Virus record (IMG/VR): IMGVR_UViG_3300042874_000062
Coordinates: 1-24,146 of that record
DNA: 24,146 nucleotides
Origin: a virus
Reading direction: 5' to 3' (one strand)
The first letter of the stretch is position 1. The number at the start of each line of letters is the position of its first letter. Made by a program: the position numbers and the translations under genes. Positions 7,801-14,597 of the stretch are shown here, in pieces. The notes under the pieces were generated by a model that saw only the letters and a list, made by a program, of their open reading frames with translations, was not told where the DNA came from and ran no database searches.

Positions 7801-10800
7801 GACCAGCAGGGCTACCGGGCTGTCGATGTCGCGCTGCACGAGATCGGGGAACATGCGGGGATGGAACAGTTCCTGCGGAAGGGTGAGTACCAGAAGCTGC
7901 TCGGCGCGATCCGTAAAGCGATGGGCGACAAGAACCCAACAACGCAGTGGGGGCGAGATGTCGCAACGGCGGTAGGGAAACTCTTACCGAACCAGCAGGG
8001 TCAGCCACACGAAGTTCTGGCGTACATGATCCAGCACACCCCTGAGTCGTCCGGCCTTGCGAAGATGTGGTCGGCGATCCGAGCGTTTGCGGCGCGGTTC
8101 GGTCTGCTGCCGGGCGGCCTGATGGATGGCACCGTGATGCGTGCGCTGGCTGAGGGCGCGACCGCGAAGTGGTTGAAGGGTGCGGGGACAGGCACGGCAC
8201 GGCAGGGTGCAGAGGTTTCCGAGTCCAGCATCAACGACCCCGGCATGATCCGCGTGCTCACCGACTATCGAGCGGCGACGACAGCGGCCAAGGCAGCGTA
8301 CACCCAAGCGGTGAACGCAGATACTGTAGCTGATGGGTCGCTCAAGGCGTTCAAGCTGCTGACCTCGTGGATTACGAAGCACCATATGGTTGAGCAGTAC
8401 GACAAGTGGTTCAAGGGGGCATTGGCCATGAATGCGGCTGCGGACACGATCCAGCAGGCAACGTCCGCGCGTGTGTCGCAGATGTTCAGTGAGCCATACA
8501 ACAAATTCAAAGCATTGCCTTCCGCACAGCAAGAGACTGTGTCGAAGATTATGGAGCTGACCGAGATGCGGCTTGACGTGCGCAAGCCTTTTGAGGCGCA
8601 CACACACTTGAAAGGCTTGACTGACGCTGAGCGGGCGTTGGCAGAAAAACACCACAAAGAAGGGAAGCAGCAGTGGGGCAGGCTAGGAGTAGAGGCGAAG
8701 GGTATATACAGCGACCTCGCAGCGATGAACGAGGTGTTGTACACCATGGAGATGGCCGTGTCGATGTACAACATCGTGCACGCCAACGCAGGCCCGGCTC
8801 GGCAGCTGCCGGTGTTTGATGCCGACCCCACCGCACGGTTCCGTCAGTCCGCGAACGTCCACGGGTCGATCGCTGCCGCACAGACCTACTGGAGCGGCGT
8901 GCTGGACAAGTACATGGACGCTGTGGACACACATGTGGCGCAGCAGCGGGGGTTGCTGCCGACAAAAGCAGCCACCGATCCCGAGGTGCTGAAGGCTGAG
9001 CGGGATATGCTCAAGGGTATCCAGAGCGACAAAGTGCGCCGGACGATCCGGGCGCAGCTGCGGACACGTACTGACAAGCTGTCAGATGAGCAGAAGAAGA
9101 TTCTGCGCCACCTGTCACCGCTGGAGGCGCAGCTGCGCGTAGCGGAAGAAACAACCCAGACGATCAAACAGGCACCATATTTTCATCTTGGGCGGTTCGG
9201 CGATCACATCGTGACGTTCCGAGTGCGCACAGGCGAGAACGCGACGCAGGCTGACCCCAGGGCGATGGCACACGTACAGGCGGTGCTGGCCAAGGAGTTT
9301 CCAGATATTTCGATCCGTACAGACGCGACCGACCCACATATTTTCGCGCGGTTTGAGAGCGCAGGTCAGGCAGCCGCATACTGGGAGCGAGCACAGAAGC
9401 TACAGGCTGAAGGGTGGTTGATGCCCAAAGGTTTCAAGGACAAGAACAACAAAGACCTCGGCGCGATTCAGCAGTTTACCCGGCAAGACGTTATCGCTGG
9501 GTACCACACAGCAGGCCCGAACTGGCTGGCGCGCGTGGTAGAGGGTATCCAAGCTGAAGGGTTCGACGACGATGTGACGAAGCAGATGGTGGCGAGCGTG
9601 CGGTCGATGTATCTGGACGCGCTACCTGACACCGCGTCGATCAAGGTCAAGCAGCGTCGCGAGGGTGTGCCGGGTTGGCAGAGAGACATGATCCGCAACT
9701 ACGCGCACAGGATGCGTATTGGTGCGAACAGGGCCGCGTCATTGGCAGCAGAACCGACACGCACACAGTCATTTGCGGACATGAACGACGTGATGGCGCA
9801 GTCAAGCAGCGACTCGAAGGTATCTCCGGCACAGCACAAAAAGATGGCAGCGATTGTGTCAGAGCTGCAGAAGCGCAACAGCAACCAGATGACCGTCCCG
9901 CACACCCCCGGAACTGACATGTTGCGCGCACTCAACCACGCGTACTTCTTGGGTATGTCACCGTCGTATCTGCTGATCCAAATGACGCAGCTAGGTGTGC
10001 TCTCGTGGCCGGAGCTGGCCAAGAAGCACGGCTTTGTAGATGCCGCGAAGGCGCTTGCGTCCGTGGCAGGCACTGCGTTCAAGATAGTATCTACAGTGAT
10101 GTCCGAGGGGTACAAATCCCGTGGTTTTAAGGGTGCTGCAGATATGACGATCACGGGAGATATCTTCGAAAAGGCCGGGTTGTCGAAAAGCGACAGCGAG
10201 TTCCTGCTCAAGATCATGGCCGCAGGCAAGCTGGACATCGGTAACGCTGCCCGAAATGTGGGACGTGTAGCCGAGGGTGAGACAGGATCAGAGGCACTGA
10301 AGATTGCTACCGCGATGGGTTATGCGTCTGAGGTGCTGACTCGGGCGATTACCGCGCTTGCTGCGAAAAAACTGCACAAGGGCGAAGGTGCAGAGGCGTA
10401 CGCGATCAAGGTCATCGATGAGGCGATGCTCGACTACACGACTGAAAACGAAGGTCGGATGATGGGCAAGCAAGGTGTGGTTGGCGCGGCGTCTCCGGTG
10501 GTATTCAGCTTCATGAAGTATCAAACGCAGGTGCTGGAGAAGCTGTACCGCGAGGTGTACACCGCCTACTCGTCACAAGTGACAGATGAAAAGCAGAAGG
10601 CAGAGGCGCGCAAATTTCTGAAAGGGCACCTGTCGGCGATGATGTTGTTGGCCGGATCGCTCGGGCTGCCGTTTGCTGCGGTGGTCGCAAAGGTCGCGGA
10701 CAGTTTGTGCGAAGTGTTCGGCGAAGGTCACTGCGACAGCAAGATCGAGATGCGGAACATGACGGCTGAGGTCTTCGGGCATGACATCGAGCCACTGCTC

Positions 10801-11481
10801 TCGAAAGGTATACTACCCCGACTGGTTGGGGCTGACGTGTCCGAGCGCGCGGGTGAGGCCAACATCCTACCGTTCAGCAAGTTCCTGTCCGACAAGCGGG
10901 CGATGGACGATCGGCTGAAGGCTCTGGCGATGGACTCGTGGGGTGCGCCGACCAGCATGATCGCCAATATGCTCGTGGCGAACGAGAAGATGTGGCAGGG
11001 CGACCTGCTGGGGGCGCTGCAGGAGGGTGTCCCGCTGGCGCTGAAAGGCCCGATCAAGGCGTACAGACTGTCGGAGGTTGGGTATACTGACAAGGCAGGC
11101 AATGTGCTACCGATGACCCCCGGCGCGTATGACATGCTCCTGCAGACGATCGGTCTGGTTCCCGGCGAGCTGGCGGATTACCAGCAGGCCAAATTCGCAC
11201 AGTCCCAGCGCGCAGGTGTGCTCGGGCGGGAAGCTACGAAGATCAGACAGAAGCTGGCGACCGCGATCGAGCAGGGGGATTCGGATGGGGTGCAGAAATG
11301 GTTGGCTGAGGCGCAAACGTACGACGCAGAGAACGTAGGGAATCGTCAGATTGTCCCGAGCATCGGAGCGACGTTGCAACAGCGCGCGACAGCACGGGCG
11401 CAAGCGCGGGCCACAGGAACAACGCTGGGTGTCAAACCGCAAGACATCGGCGCGCAACAGTTCACATCGTTCTTACAGTAG
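4801..11481 (+). CDS. Giant polyvalent / internal virion protein with HExxxH metallopeptidase-like motif (2226 aa)
   Basis: The largest gene in the window. Residues 40-165 and 230-300 are Gly/Ala-rich hydrophobic stretches (e.g. GAIGAIGGGTVGSAFGLL at about 279-296) that could insert into membrane. Residues 310-560 are Ala/Gln/Glu helices. Residues 688-752 are a disordered linker that also carries an overlapping ORF. At 1013-1018 lies HEIGEH, a HExxxH zinc-site variant, followed by HEVLAY with E1071 as a candidate third ligand. Residues 1190-2226 are mostly helical; about 1707-1740 (NHAYFLGMSPSYLLIQMTQLG) and 1901-1925 resemble C-terminal regions of large polyvalent phage proteins, and about 1945-1975 is hydrophobic. 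Such proteins are packaged and ejected with DNA to cross the envelope and modify host targets. The peptidase activity and ejection role are inferred. No lysozyme or transglycosylase motif was seen. Confidence 0.85.
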   Translation: MSALDEYLKKYGGGVAAAAEPTGAPAVDFSTIKPVAAAPVAPAQVGGFVAAAKRAVGGGLQGVGQLAADFVPGVSQTNALSQLGRGVVEANAPAVSSLQDIADRPGQAIKEATGNVAGSVGTALGLRAFGQGITAASPLTGPFAPVVAGAGQAVSFGAPVLAGLLPSFGGIRERQIAKDAGAATSTGSKLTALGGATAVGALEKFGVEGWATAALNKDARKALVAKFAGASTAQRVGLSALRGGAVEGATELLQNPIEQLAAGDNPLTAQAVGDTLFAGAIGAIGGGTVGSAFGLLRDKPANTATDDDLKTATDEVLAPPAEPLADEFAQAQRAFDIQNRPQGKRYPELVRSSDEELIRMQELLAADVKAGVAGRAQVLQAVGDELAFRARSAELTQGQRNDALIAAEEARIAEETAQFERDAQGDPTLQADFDAAQAALREGVARTARERGLVAEQAARAASVTNASARAQEAADRLINQAEGRDLLGDLAPPAVQQDVATSAQVQRLGELEQRALKGTNTPQEQVEMSQLRDQLTPKAQTALPSSTAAFVRQYPQLSRQVAKEAAKVQPDQLVDWLATRIQKKGASSTNYAPVLAQMYADLTGGRDIQQHEAFKTQQVIAGLQGFQEAPTQGRIENVQGVLTAVPRLTRQQQAKIARATAASAAAGASPAALLGVNIEPAVPEVKNAARTRVASGRNEGTGNKPVPSPRADGSDLRNADRGRSGRTGAPASSSASPVAVGTTPAQPAPRVAPNATPASAEVQVAETERDIETDAAEELAEYKQDYTALTNDKKRPAEEVAKRKAAVLQLVAEIALVGETADVRADAAAFVEAQRKGNPDEVAAIKREAESATKRTAASVNAEQAAVNKLARGLEDQWAQALEQMADEQTGRKSTKRTKADRQIEKALRESGVVTEGLDNNQVHTMRSLAEELGAIFGDNMKRAILAGRVRVVLDQTHLGAAVGSSSLRGKITQGLYAYNPKAGPGSGTVYFVAEHMAKDQQGYRAVDVALHEIGEHAGMEQFLRKGEYQKLLGAIRKAMGDKNPTTQWGRDVATAVGKLLPNQQGQPHEVLAYMIQHTPESSGLAKMWSAIRAFAARFGLLPGGLMDGTVMRALAEGATAKWLKGAGTGTARQGAEVSESSINDPGMIRVLTDYRAATTAAKAAYTQAVNADTVADGSLKAFKLLTSWITKHHMVEQYDKWFKGALAMNAAADTIQQATSARVSQMFSEPYNKFKALPSAQQETVSKIMELTEMRLDVRKPFEAHTHLKGLTDAERALAEKHHKEGKQQWGRLGVEAKGIYSDLAAMNEVLYTMEMAVSMYNIVHANAGPARQLPVFDADPTARFRQSANVHGSIAAAQTYWSGVLDKYMDAVDTHVAQQRGLLPTKAATDPEVLKAERDMLKGIQSDKVRRTIRAQLRTRTDKLSDEQKKILRHLSPLEAQLRVAEETTQTIKQAPYFHLGRFGDHIVTFRVRTGENATQADPRAMAHVQAVLAKEFPDISIRTDATDPHIFARFESAGQAAAYWERAQKLQAEGWLMPKGFKDKNNKDLGAIQQFTRQDVIAGYHTAGPNWLARVVEGIQAEGFDDDVTKQMVASVRSMYLDALPDTASIKVKQRREGVPGWQRDMIRNYAHRMRIGANRAASLAAEPTRTQSFADMNDVMAQSSSDSKVSPAQHKKMAAIVSELQKRNSNQMTVPHTPGTDMLRALNHAYFLGMSPSYLLIQMTQLGVLSWPELAKKHGFVDAAKALASVAGTAFKIVSTVMSEGYKSRGFKGAADMTITGDIFEKAGLSKSDSEFLLKIMAAGKLDIGNAARNVGRVAEGETGSEALKIATAMGYASEVLTRAITALAAKKLHKGEGAEAYAIKVIDEAMLDYTTENEGRMMGKQGVVGAASPVVFSFMKYQTQVLEKLYREVYTAYSSQVTDEKQKAEARKFLKGHLSAMMLLAGSLGLPFAAVVAKVADSLCEVFGEGHCDSKIEMRNMTAEVFGHDIEPLLSKGILPRLVGADVSERAGEANILPFSKFLSDKRAMDDRLKALAMDSWGAPTSMIANMLVANEKMWQGDLLGALQEGVPLALKGPIKAYRLSEVGYTDKAGNVLPMTPGAYDMLLQTIGLVPGELADYQQAKFAQSQRAGVLGREATKIRQKLATAIEQGDSDGVQKWLAEAQTYDAENVGNRQIVPSIGATLQQRATARAQARATGTTLGVKPQDIGAQQFTSFLQ
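6852..6859 (+). promoter_or_regulatory. Strong Shine-Dalgarno inside the giant gene
   Basis: GGAGGTGA matches the full anti-Shine-Dalgarno complement. The GGAGG core sits six bases before the ATG at 6863. It is the best ribosome binding site I found in the window, yet it lies in the middle of a 6.7-kb gene, out of that gene's frame. It decides the start of the nested ORF at 6863. Confidence 0.65.
6863..7057 (+). CDS. Nested overlapping ORF (64 aa), candidate overprinted gene
   Basis: An ATG directly after a GGAGGTGA site opens a 64-codon frame shifted by one base relative to the giant gene. The product has protein-like composition: a basic-amphipathic helix (VPEWLVAAMKAQVISPYQAH), an acidic ELTEVIYETPIGEEVVVPEH middle, and an aromatic HQAAQALWLWELPPH end. 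There is no signal peptide and no clear membrane segment. By hand count, third-position GC is 45 of 64 codons here, against 22 of 64 for the same DNA read in the giant frame. In the giant frame the stretch uses codons otherwise sparing in this genome (CGA, AGA, GGA, TTA, AGT) and encodes low-complexity linker. This pattern says the nested frame is the constrained one. Function unknown. The alternative is chance, which the ribosome site makes less likely. Confidence 0.6.
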   Translation: MQRVPEWLVAAMKAQVISPYQAHELTEVIYETPIGEEVVVPEHLHQAAQALWLWELPPHNQLPV

Positions 11482-11489
11482 GTACGGGT

Positions 11490-11771
11490 ATGCAGATAGA
11501 TAAACCAATACAAGACATTGACACGCGGCGTCTAGCTCAGGGTATCGTAGACGAGATGAAGCTCCACGGCCACGCGCTGTGGATCGACCCAGAGATACAC
11601 GCTATGCAGCATGAGTTTATCGCGCAGCTGGTGAAGGAGCGGGAAGATAAGGTGGAGCGGCGGAAGCGGATGGAAGAGCGTATCGCAGGATCGCTCGTTT
11701 TGTCTGCGCTTTTGGGCGTGATAACGCTGCTCGGTGTGGGGGTGCTCTCATGGGTTCGAAACCAACTCTAG
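11490..11771 (+). CDS. Small C-tail membrane protein (93 aa), possible holin or lysis accessory
   Basis: It starts at an ATG nine bases after the giant gene's stop, with only a weak GGG-type site. Residues 1-60 are soluble and charged, with HGHALWIDPEIHAMQHEFI followed by a dense KEREDKVERRKRMEER helix. Residues 66-90 form one strong hydrophobic segment (SLVLSALLGVITLLGVGVLSW) followed by a short basic tail. A charged cytoplasmic domain with one C-terminal transmembrane anchor and a location just before the lysozyme suggests a lysis accessory: holin, antiholin or regulator. A membrane-anchored virion protein is also possible. It overlaps the next ORF by 22 bases. I do not recognise a named family. 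Confidence 0.7.
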   Translation: MQIDKPIQDIDTRRLAQGIVDEMKLHGHALWIDPEIHAMQHEFIAQLVKEREDKVERRKRMEERIAGSLVLSALLGVITLLGVGVLSWVRNQL

Positions 11772-11971
11772 CCGAGCAGGCCGAGGGGCGGATTATCAGC
11801 GCAGTTATGAAGGTGCGTATGACGCCCCCGGTCGCCATAGCACATGGCGATACGGACATGGCGTCAGGGATCGGCGAAAGTCTGATCGAGGAAGCCTGCA
11901 GGCTGCTGCAGCGGGCGGCGAGGGCCGAGGGGTTTGATATCGTCGTAGACCTCCGGATAACGGTGTACTGA
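11750..11971 (+). CDS. Hypothetical protein (73 aa)
   Basis: It begins within the 3' end of the membrane-protein gene (22-base overlap), after a G-rich but imperfect ribosome site. The product is soluble: an N-terminal helix (TLAEQAEGRIISAVMKVRM), a Gly/Asp-containing loop (AHGDTDMASGIGE), then a helix (SLIEEACRLLQRAARAEG) and a final strand (FDIVVDLRITVY). The alternation looks like a compact alpha/beta fold, and codons are G/C-ending as in neighbouring genes, which supports true coding over the competing frame at 11734-11937. There is no membrane segment, so it is not itself a holin. Function unknown; its position suggests a link to lysis control or simple co-expression. Confidence 0.6.
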   Translation: MGSKPTLAEQAEGRIISAVMKVRMTPPVAIAHGDTDMASGIGESLIEEACRLLQRAARAEGFDIVVDLRITVY

Positions 11972-11972
11972 C

Positions 11973-12017
11973 ATGCCGGACGAAGCCGACCAAAGTGACG
12001 CAAGCGAGGAACGGTAA
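11973..12017 (+). CDS. 14-codon mini-ORF in frame with the endolysin
   Basis: ATG at 11973 opens MPDEADQSDASEER and stops at TAA 12015-12017; the endolysin GTG follows immediately in the same frame. The peptide is hydrophilic and acidic with no recognisable function. There is no strong ribosome site of its own, but it begins one base after the previous stop, so coupled reinitiation is possible. It contains the GAGGA (12006-12010) that serves the endolysin start. It may be a leader peptide, an eroded N-terminus or chance. Confidence 0.25.
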   Translation: MPDEADQSDASEER

Positions 12018-13070
12018 GTGACGGCGCGTGACATCATCCGCGAATCTGAGGGACTACGTCTCAAAGCGTACCCTGACCCCGCAACGGGTGGTAGGCCGTA
12101 CACCATCGCGTTCGGGCATACAAAAGGCGTCAAGCTAGGTGATACCTGCACACCTGAGCAGGCCGAGGCATGGCTGACCGAGGACATGGCGGATGCGTAC
12201 CGCGTGGTTGCAAGCGCCGTGACCGTACCCCTGACCGAGAAACAGCGCGACGCGTTGTGCTCGTTCGTATTTAACGTCGGCCCCGGAGTCAAGGGCAGCA
12301 AAGATGGGTTTGTGAGGCTGAAAAGCGGCAGCCCCAGTACGATGCTCAGAAAGCTGAACGCTGACGACTATTCCGGCGCTGCCGCCGAGTTCCCGAAATG
12401 GAACAAAGGCGCAGGCAAACCCATGCGGGGGCTGACCATCCGGCGCGGCAAAGAGCGTGCACTGTTCCTGTCAGGTACCGGCGTCAGCGCCGAACCGATC
12501 CCACCCCTTGAGGAGAAGCCCGTGGCACCATTTTTGATTGCAGCAATCCCTAGTCTGATCGCGGCGATCCCAGAATTTGCCAAGATTTTCACCAAGCCGG
12601 ACGTAGCCGCACGCAACGTCGAAGCGGCGATGAAAGCCGTCGATATTGTGGTACAAGCCACCGGTGCAACCAACGTGCAGGAAGCGGTTGAGAAAGTCGA
12701 GTCTGAGCCTGAAGCTGTTGCTGCTGCCAATACAGCACTGCGCATGTCGCAGGCCGACGTAATGGATTTATTCGAGCGCATGGTCGCAATGGACGAGAAG
12801 TCTGTGGGTGACGCGCGGATGTTTTACCAGATCGACAAACCGTTGCTGGGGAACTGGCGGTTCGCGCACATCCTGAGTCTGCTGTTGGTGTTCATGGGGG
12901 GTGGCGCAGCGTGCTACGTGCTAGTTACCAGCCAAGATGCGACCGAGCGCGCGATGGCGTTGCAGACGCTGTTGGTTGTCGGGTTCGCGTCGGTCGCATC
13001 GTTCTGGTTAGGATCGAGCCGTGGTAGCCAGATGAAGGATGCCATGAGGGAGAGCAACCGTGACGTTTGA
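12018..13070 (+). CDS. Endolysin: GH24 T4-type lysozyme fused to a holin-like membrane module (350 aa)
   Basis: The GTG start is chosen because an in-frame TAA is immediately upstream and GAGGA lies at 12006-12010. Residues 1-155 are a T4-type lysozyme (glycoside hydrolase 24) that cleaves peptidoglycan glycan strands: ESEGLRLKAYPD then TIAFGHT give the E11-D20-T29 catalytic layout, followed by LTEKQRDALCSFVFNVGPG and a conserved W-NKGAGKPMRGL-RR-ER segment. Residues 156-168 are a Pro-rich linker. Residues 170-350 are membrane-associated: a hydrophobic segment at 170-190, a charged helical middle, and two transmembrane spans at 282-304 and 312-332, ending in FWLGSSRGSQMK. This part resembles three-span holins of the gene-transfer-agent type. 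Normally lysozyme and holin are separate genes. An internal start may release the holin alone. Confidence 0.85.
   Translation: MTARDIIRESEGLRLKAYPDPATGGRPYTIAFGHTKGVKLGDTCTPEQAEAWLTEDMADAYRVVASAVTVPLTEKQRDALCSFVFNVGPGVKGSKDGFVRLKSGSPSTMLRKLNADDYSGAAAEFPKWNKGAGKPMRGLTIRRGKERALFLSGTGVSAEPIPPLEEKPVAPFLIAAIPSLIAAIPEFAKIFTKPDVAARNVEAAMKAVDIVVQATGATNVQEAVEKVESEPEAVAAANTALRMSQADVMDLFERMVAMDEKSVGDARMFYQIDKPLLGNWRFAHILSLLLVFMGGGAACYVLVTSQDATERAMALQTLLVVGFASVASFWLGSSRGSQMKDAMRESNRDV
12510..12524 (+). promoter_or_regulatory. Internal ribosome binding site and GTG start for free holin
   Basis: GAGGAG (12510-12515) stands six bases before GTG 12522-12524, in frame with the lysozyme-holin gene. Strength and spacing are as good as those of genuine starts in this window. 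The position falls exactly at the Pro-rich linker where the membrane module begins, which is where a separate holin gene would be expected to start. Confidence 0.6.
12522..13070 (+). CDS. Candidate internally initiated holin (182 aa, in frame with the endolysin)
   Basis: Translation from GTG 12522 gives MAPFLIAAIPSLIAAIPEF... and the same C-terminus as the 350-residue product. It would have one N-terminal hydrophobic helix and two C-terminal transmembrane spans with a basic cytoplasmic tail, matching the three-span holin layout and size (family members are usually somewhat under 200 residues). A holin of this kind would permeabilise the inner membrane to time lysis. If both starts are used, the cell would contain free holin plus a membrane-tethered lysozyme. 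Sequence supports the start; expression is inference. Confidence 0.5.
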   Translation: MAPFLIAAIPSLIAAIPEFAKIFTKPDVAARNVEAAMKAVDIVVQATGATNVQEAVEKVESEPEAVAAANTALRMSQADVMDLFERMVAMDEKSVGDARMFYQIDKPLLGNWRFAHILSLLLVFMGGGAACYVLVTSQDATERAMALQTLLVVGFASVASFWLGSSRGSQMKDAMRESNRDV

Positions 13071-13164
13071 ATACCGACATGCAGGTGCAGCACGGCAGGG
13101 CATGTGAAAACGAACGCGCCGTACCACTGCGCGTATTTTGGTCAGATCATTACAGGAGAGCATC

Positions 13165-13347
13165 ATGGGTCTGGAATACAAACCGCTACCGGGCGTAGGA
13201 TTACCGGCACCGAAAACCCCGGCACGGAAATCTGAACCCCTCGGGTTGGGGATGTTGAAGGCGAACGTGTCGGCGGGGTCTACCGCAGGTAAGCTGCGCG
13301 ATAGGGAGAGCCGCAGAGACGCAGCGCTCAAGGACGCGGGGGTGTAA
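13165..13347 (+). CDS. Small hypothetical protein (60 aa)
   Basis: The start is set at ATG 13165, preceded by AGGAG at 13154-13158, rather than at the longer GTG at 13138, which lacks a site. The product is short, basic and Pro/Gly/Ala/Lys-rich: an extended N-terminal half (YKPLPGVGLPAPKTPARK) and a C-terminal charged helix (GKLRDRESRRDAALKDAG). It has no membrane segment and looks partly disordered. Its stop overlaps the next gene's start by one base (TAATG), so it is coupled to the nozzle-like protein. It may be a small structural or assembly peptide; no function is recognised. Confidence 0.6.
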   Translation: MGLEYKPLPGVGLPAPKTPARKSEPLGLGMLKANVSAGSTAGKLRDRESRRDAALKDAGV

Positions 13348-14597
13348 TGGCTACACCGTTCGGTGTACCTGCCGGAACAGTTCTGGGACGTGAGCCGGTT
13401 ACAAGCGGCCCGTGGCCGCAAGGACTAAATAACCGGCAGGCAGATTATGCGCTGCCAGAAGGTACGGTGCGTAACGCGGTGAACGCCGACGTAGACAACA
13501 TCGGAACGTGGCGTCGTCGCGCGGGATATGCACGTGTCCACGCAGGGGTCAACACGCGAGGAGGGTACTCATGCCCTGTCGGCACGTTTTTTGTCGAGGG
13601 TAGTAACCTGTGCAAGCTCAACGATGACGACAGTGTGGCAGTGCTGTGGTCGGGTGTGTACGGTGAGACCATCACATACGAGCATGTCAATGGTAACGTG
13701 TACTTCAGCGACGGGCTGATAACAAAGCGGATTACTGTCGCAGGTGTGACGGAGTGGGGACAGGACGTTCCCGCAGCACCGGTGTTGTTGCCGGTAGGGG
13801 GAGCACTGGCAGCAGGCACGTATATTGCCGCTGTAACCGTGGTGGATGCCGAGGGGCGGGAGTCTGGTGCGAGCGAGACGACACAGATCACAACGAACGT
13901 GGTAGGCGGTATCCGGTTTGACGGGCTGCCGTCCGGGAGTAATGCGAGGTTGTACCTGAGCACGGCTGATGGCACGATGCTGTATATGGTCGCGGAAACG
14001 ACAATAGCACCGTACGACGTGCTGTTGTCGGGGTACGACAAAGGCAAACCGATCGATACGCAGTTTATGACCAAGCCGCCAGCAGGCAGGATCATACGCC
14101 ACCACTACGGGAGGATATACGTTGCTGACGGGTTGGGGGTGGTATGGTATACCGAACCATACTCACACGATCTGGTGTATCGAGGCCGAAACTTTTACCA
14201 GTTTGCCGAGCCTGTCAGCGTGATGGAATCTGTGACTGGGGGGTTGTGGTTGGTGTCCGACAAGACCGAATTTTTCGGAGGGACAGGGCCAAGTGATTTC
14301 CGAGCGCGAACTGTGCTAGGCTACGGGGCAGTATATGGTACAAGCCAGATCGAGGAGCGTACACAAGACGCTATCTGGTACAGCACGAAGGGAGCTATTG
14401 TGGGTACGAGTGACGGTCAGGCAACGAACATCCAAGAGAAAAACGTCGCGCCCGATTCAGGCAGTGTCGGCGCATCGCTTGTGCGAGAGCAGAATGGCTT
14501 GCGCCAAGTGGTAGTCAGTGTTCGAGACCCGAACGTGTCCCCGCTGGCAGCGGATTCCTTCATTGAAATGGAAATTATCAGAAAGGCGGCCCCATGA
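13347..14597 (+). CDS. Tail nozzle / stabilisation-like protein (416 aa)
   Basis: Beta-rich throughout. The N-terminal signature (PWPQGLNNRQADYALPEGTVRNAVNADVDNIGTWRRRAGYAR, residues 22-63) is typical of podovirus tail proteins that cap the connector (P22 gp10-like stabilisation, or T7-like tubular B). Repeated short motifs such as NGNVYFSDG, NARLYLSTADGTMLYMV, YGRIYVADGLGVVWYTEP and DKTEFFGGTGP suggest a beta-propeller made of repeated four-strand blades. A Gly-rich beta-sandwich (about 150-190, PAAPVLLPVGGALAAGTY) is inserted. It likely forms the hexameric nozzle that closes the tail. There is no catalytic motif. It shares an ATGA overlap with the next gene. The exact subfamily is uncertain. 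Confidence 0.7.
   Translation: MATPFGVPAGTVLGREPVTSGPWPQGLNNRQADYALPEGTVRNAVNADVDNIGTWRRRAGYARVHAGVNTRGGYSCPVGTFFVEGSNLCKLNDDDSVAVLWSGVYGETITYEHVNGNVYFSDGLITKRITVAGVTEWGQDVPAAPVLLPVGGALAAGTYIAAVTVVDAEGRESGASETTQITTNVVGGIRFDGLPSGSNARLYLSTADGTMLYMVAETTIAPYDVLLSGYDKGKPIDTQFMTKPPAGRIIRHHYGRIYVADGLGVVWYTEPYSHDLVYRGRNFYQFAEPVSVMESVTGGLWLVSDKTEFFGGTGPSDFRARTVLGYGAVYGTSQIEERTQDAIWYSTKGAIVGTSDGQATNIQEKNVAPDSGSVGASLVREQNGLRQVVVSVRDPNVSPLAADSFIEMEIIRKAAP

Noticed and set aside
9675-9917. 80-residue plus-strand ORF inside the giant gene
   Set aside because: Unlike the one at 6863 it has no matching ribosome site for its non-ATG start, and the giant frame there keeps normal codon use.
11734-11937. 67-residue plus-strand ORF overlapping the 73-residue gene
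   Set aside because: Its product is Arg/Gly/Ser-rich and shadow-like, while the 11750 frame gives an ordered alpha/beta-looking protein.
13060-13107. 15-codon GTG ORF after the holin module
   Set aside because: A GAGGGAG-type site is present, but the peptide is too short and featureless to distinguish from chance.
13138-13164. Longer GTG start for the 60-residue gene
   Set aside because: No ribosome site precedes it, whereas ATG 13165 follows a strong AGGAG.
13445-14095. 216-residue minus-strand ORF
   Set aside because: Antisense shadow of the nozzle-like gene; no protein-family pattern and no minus-strand neighbours.
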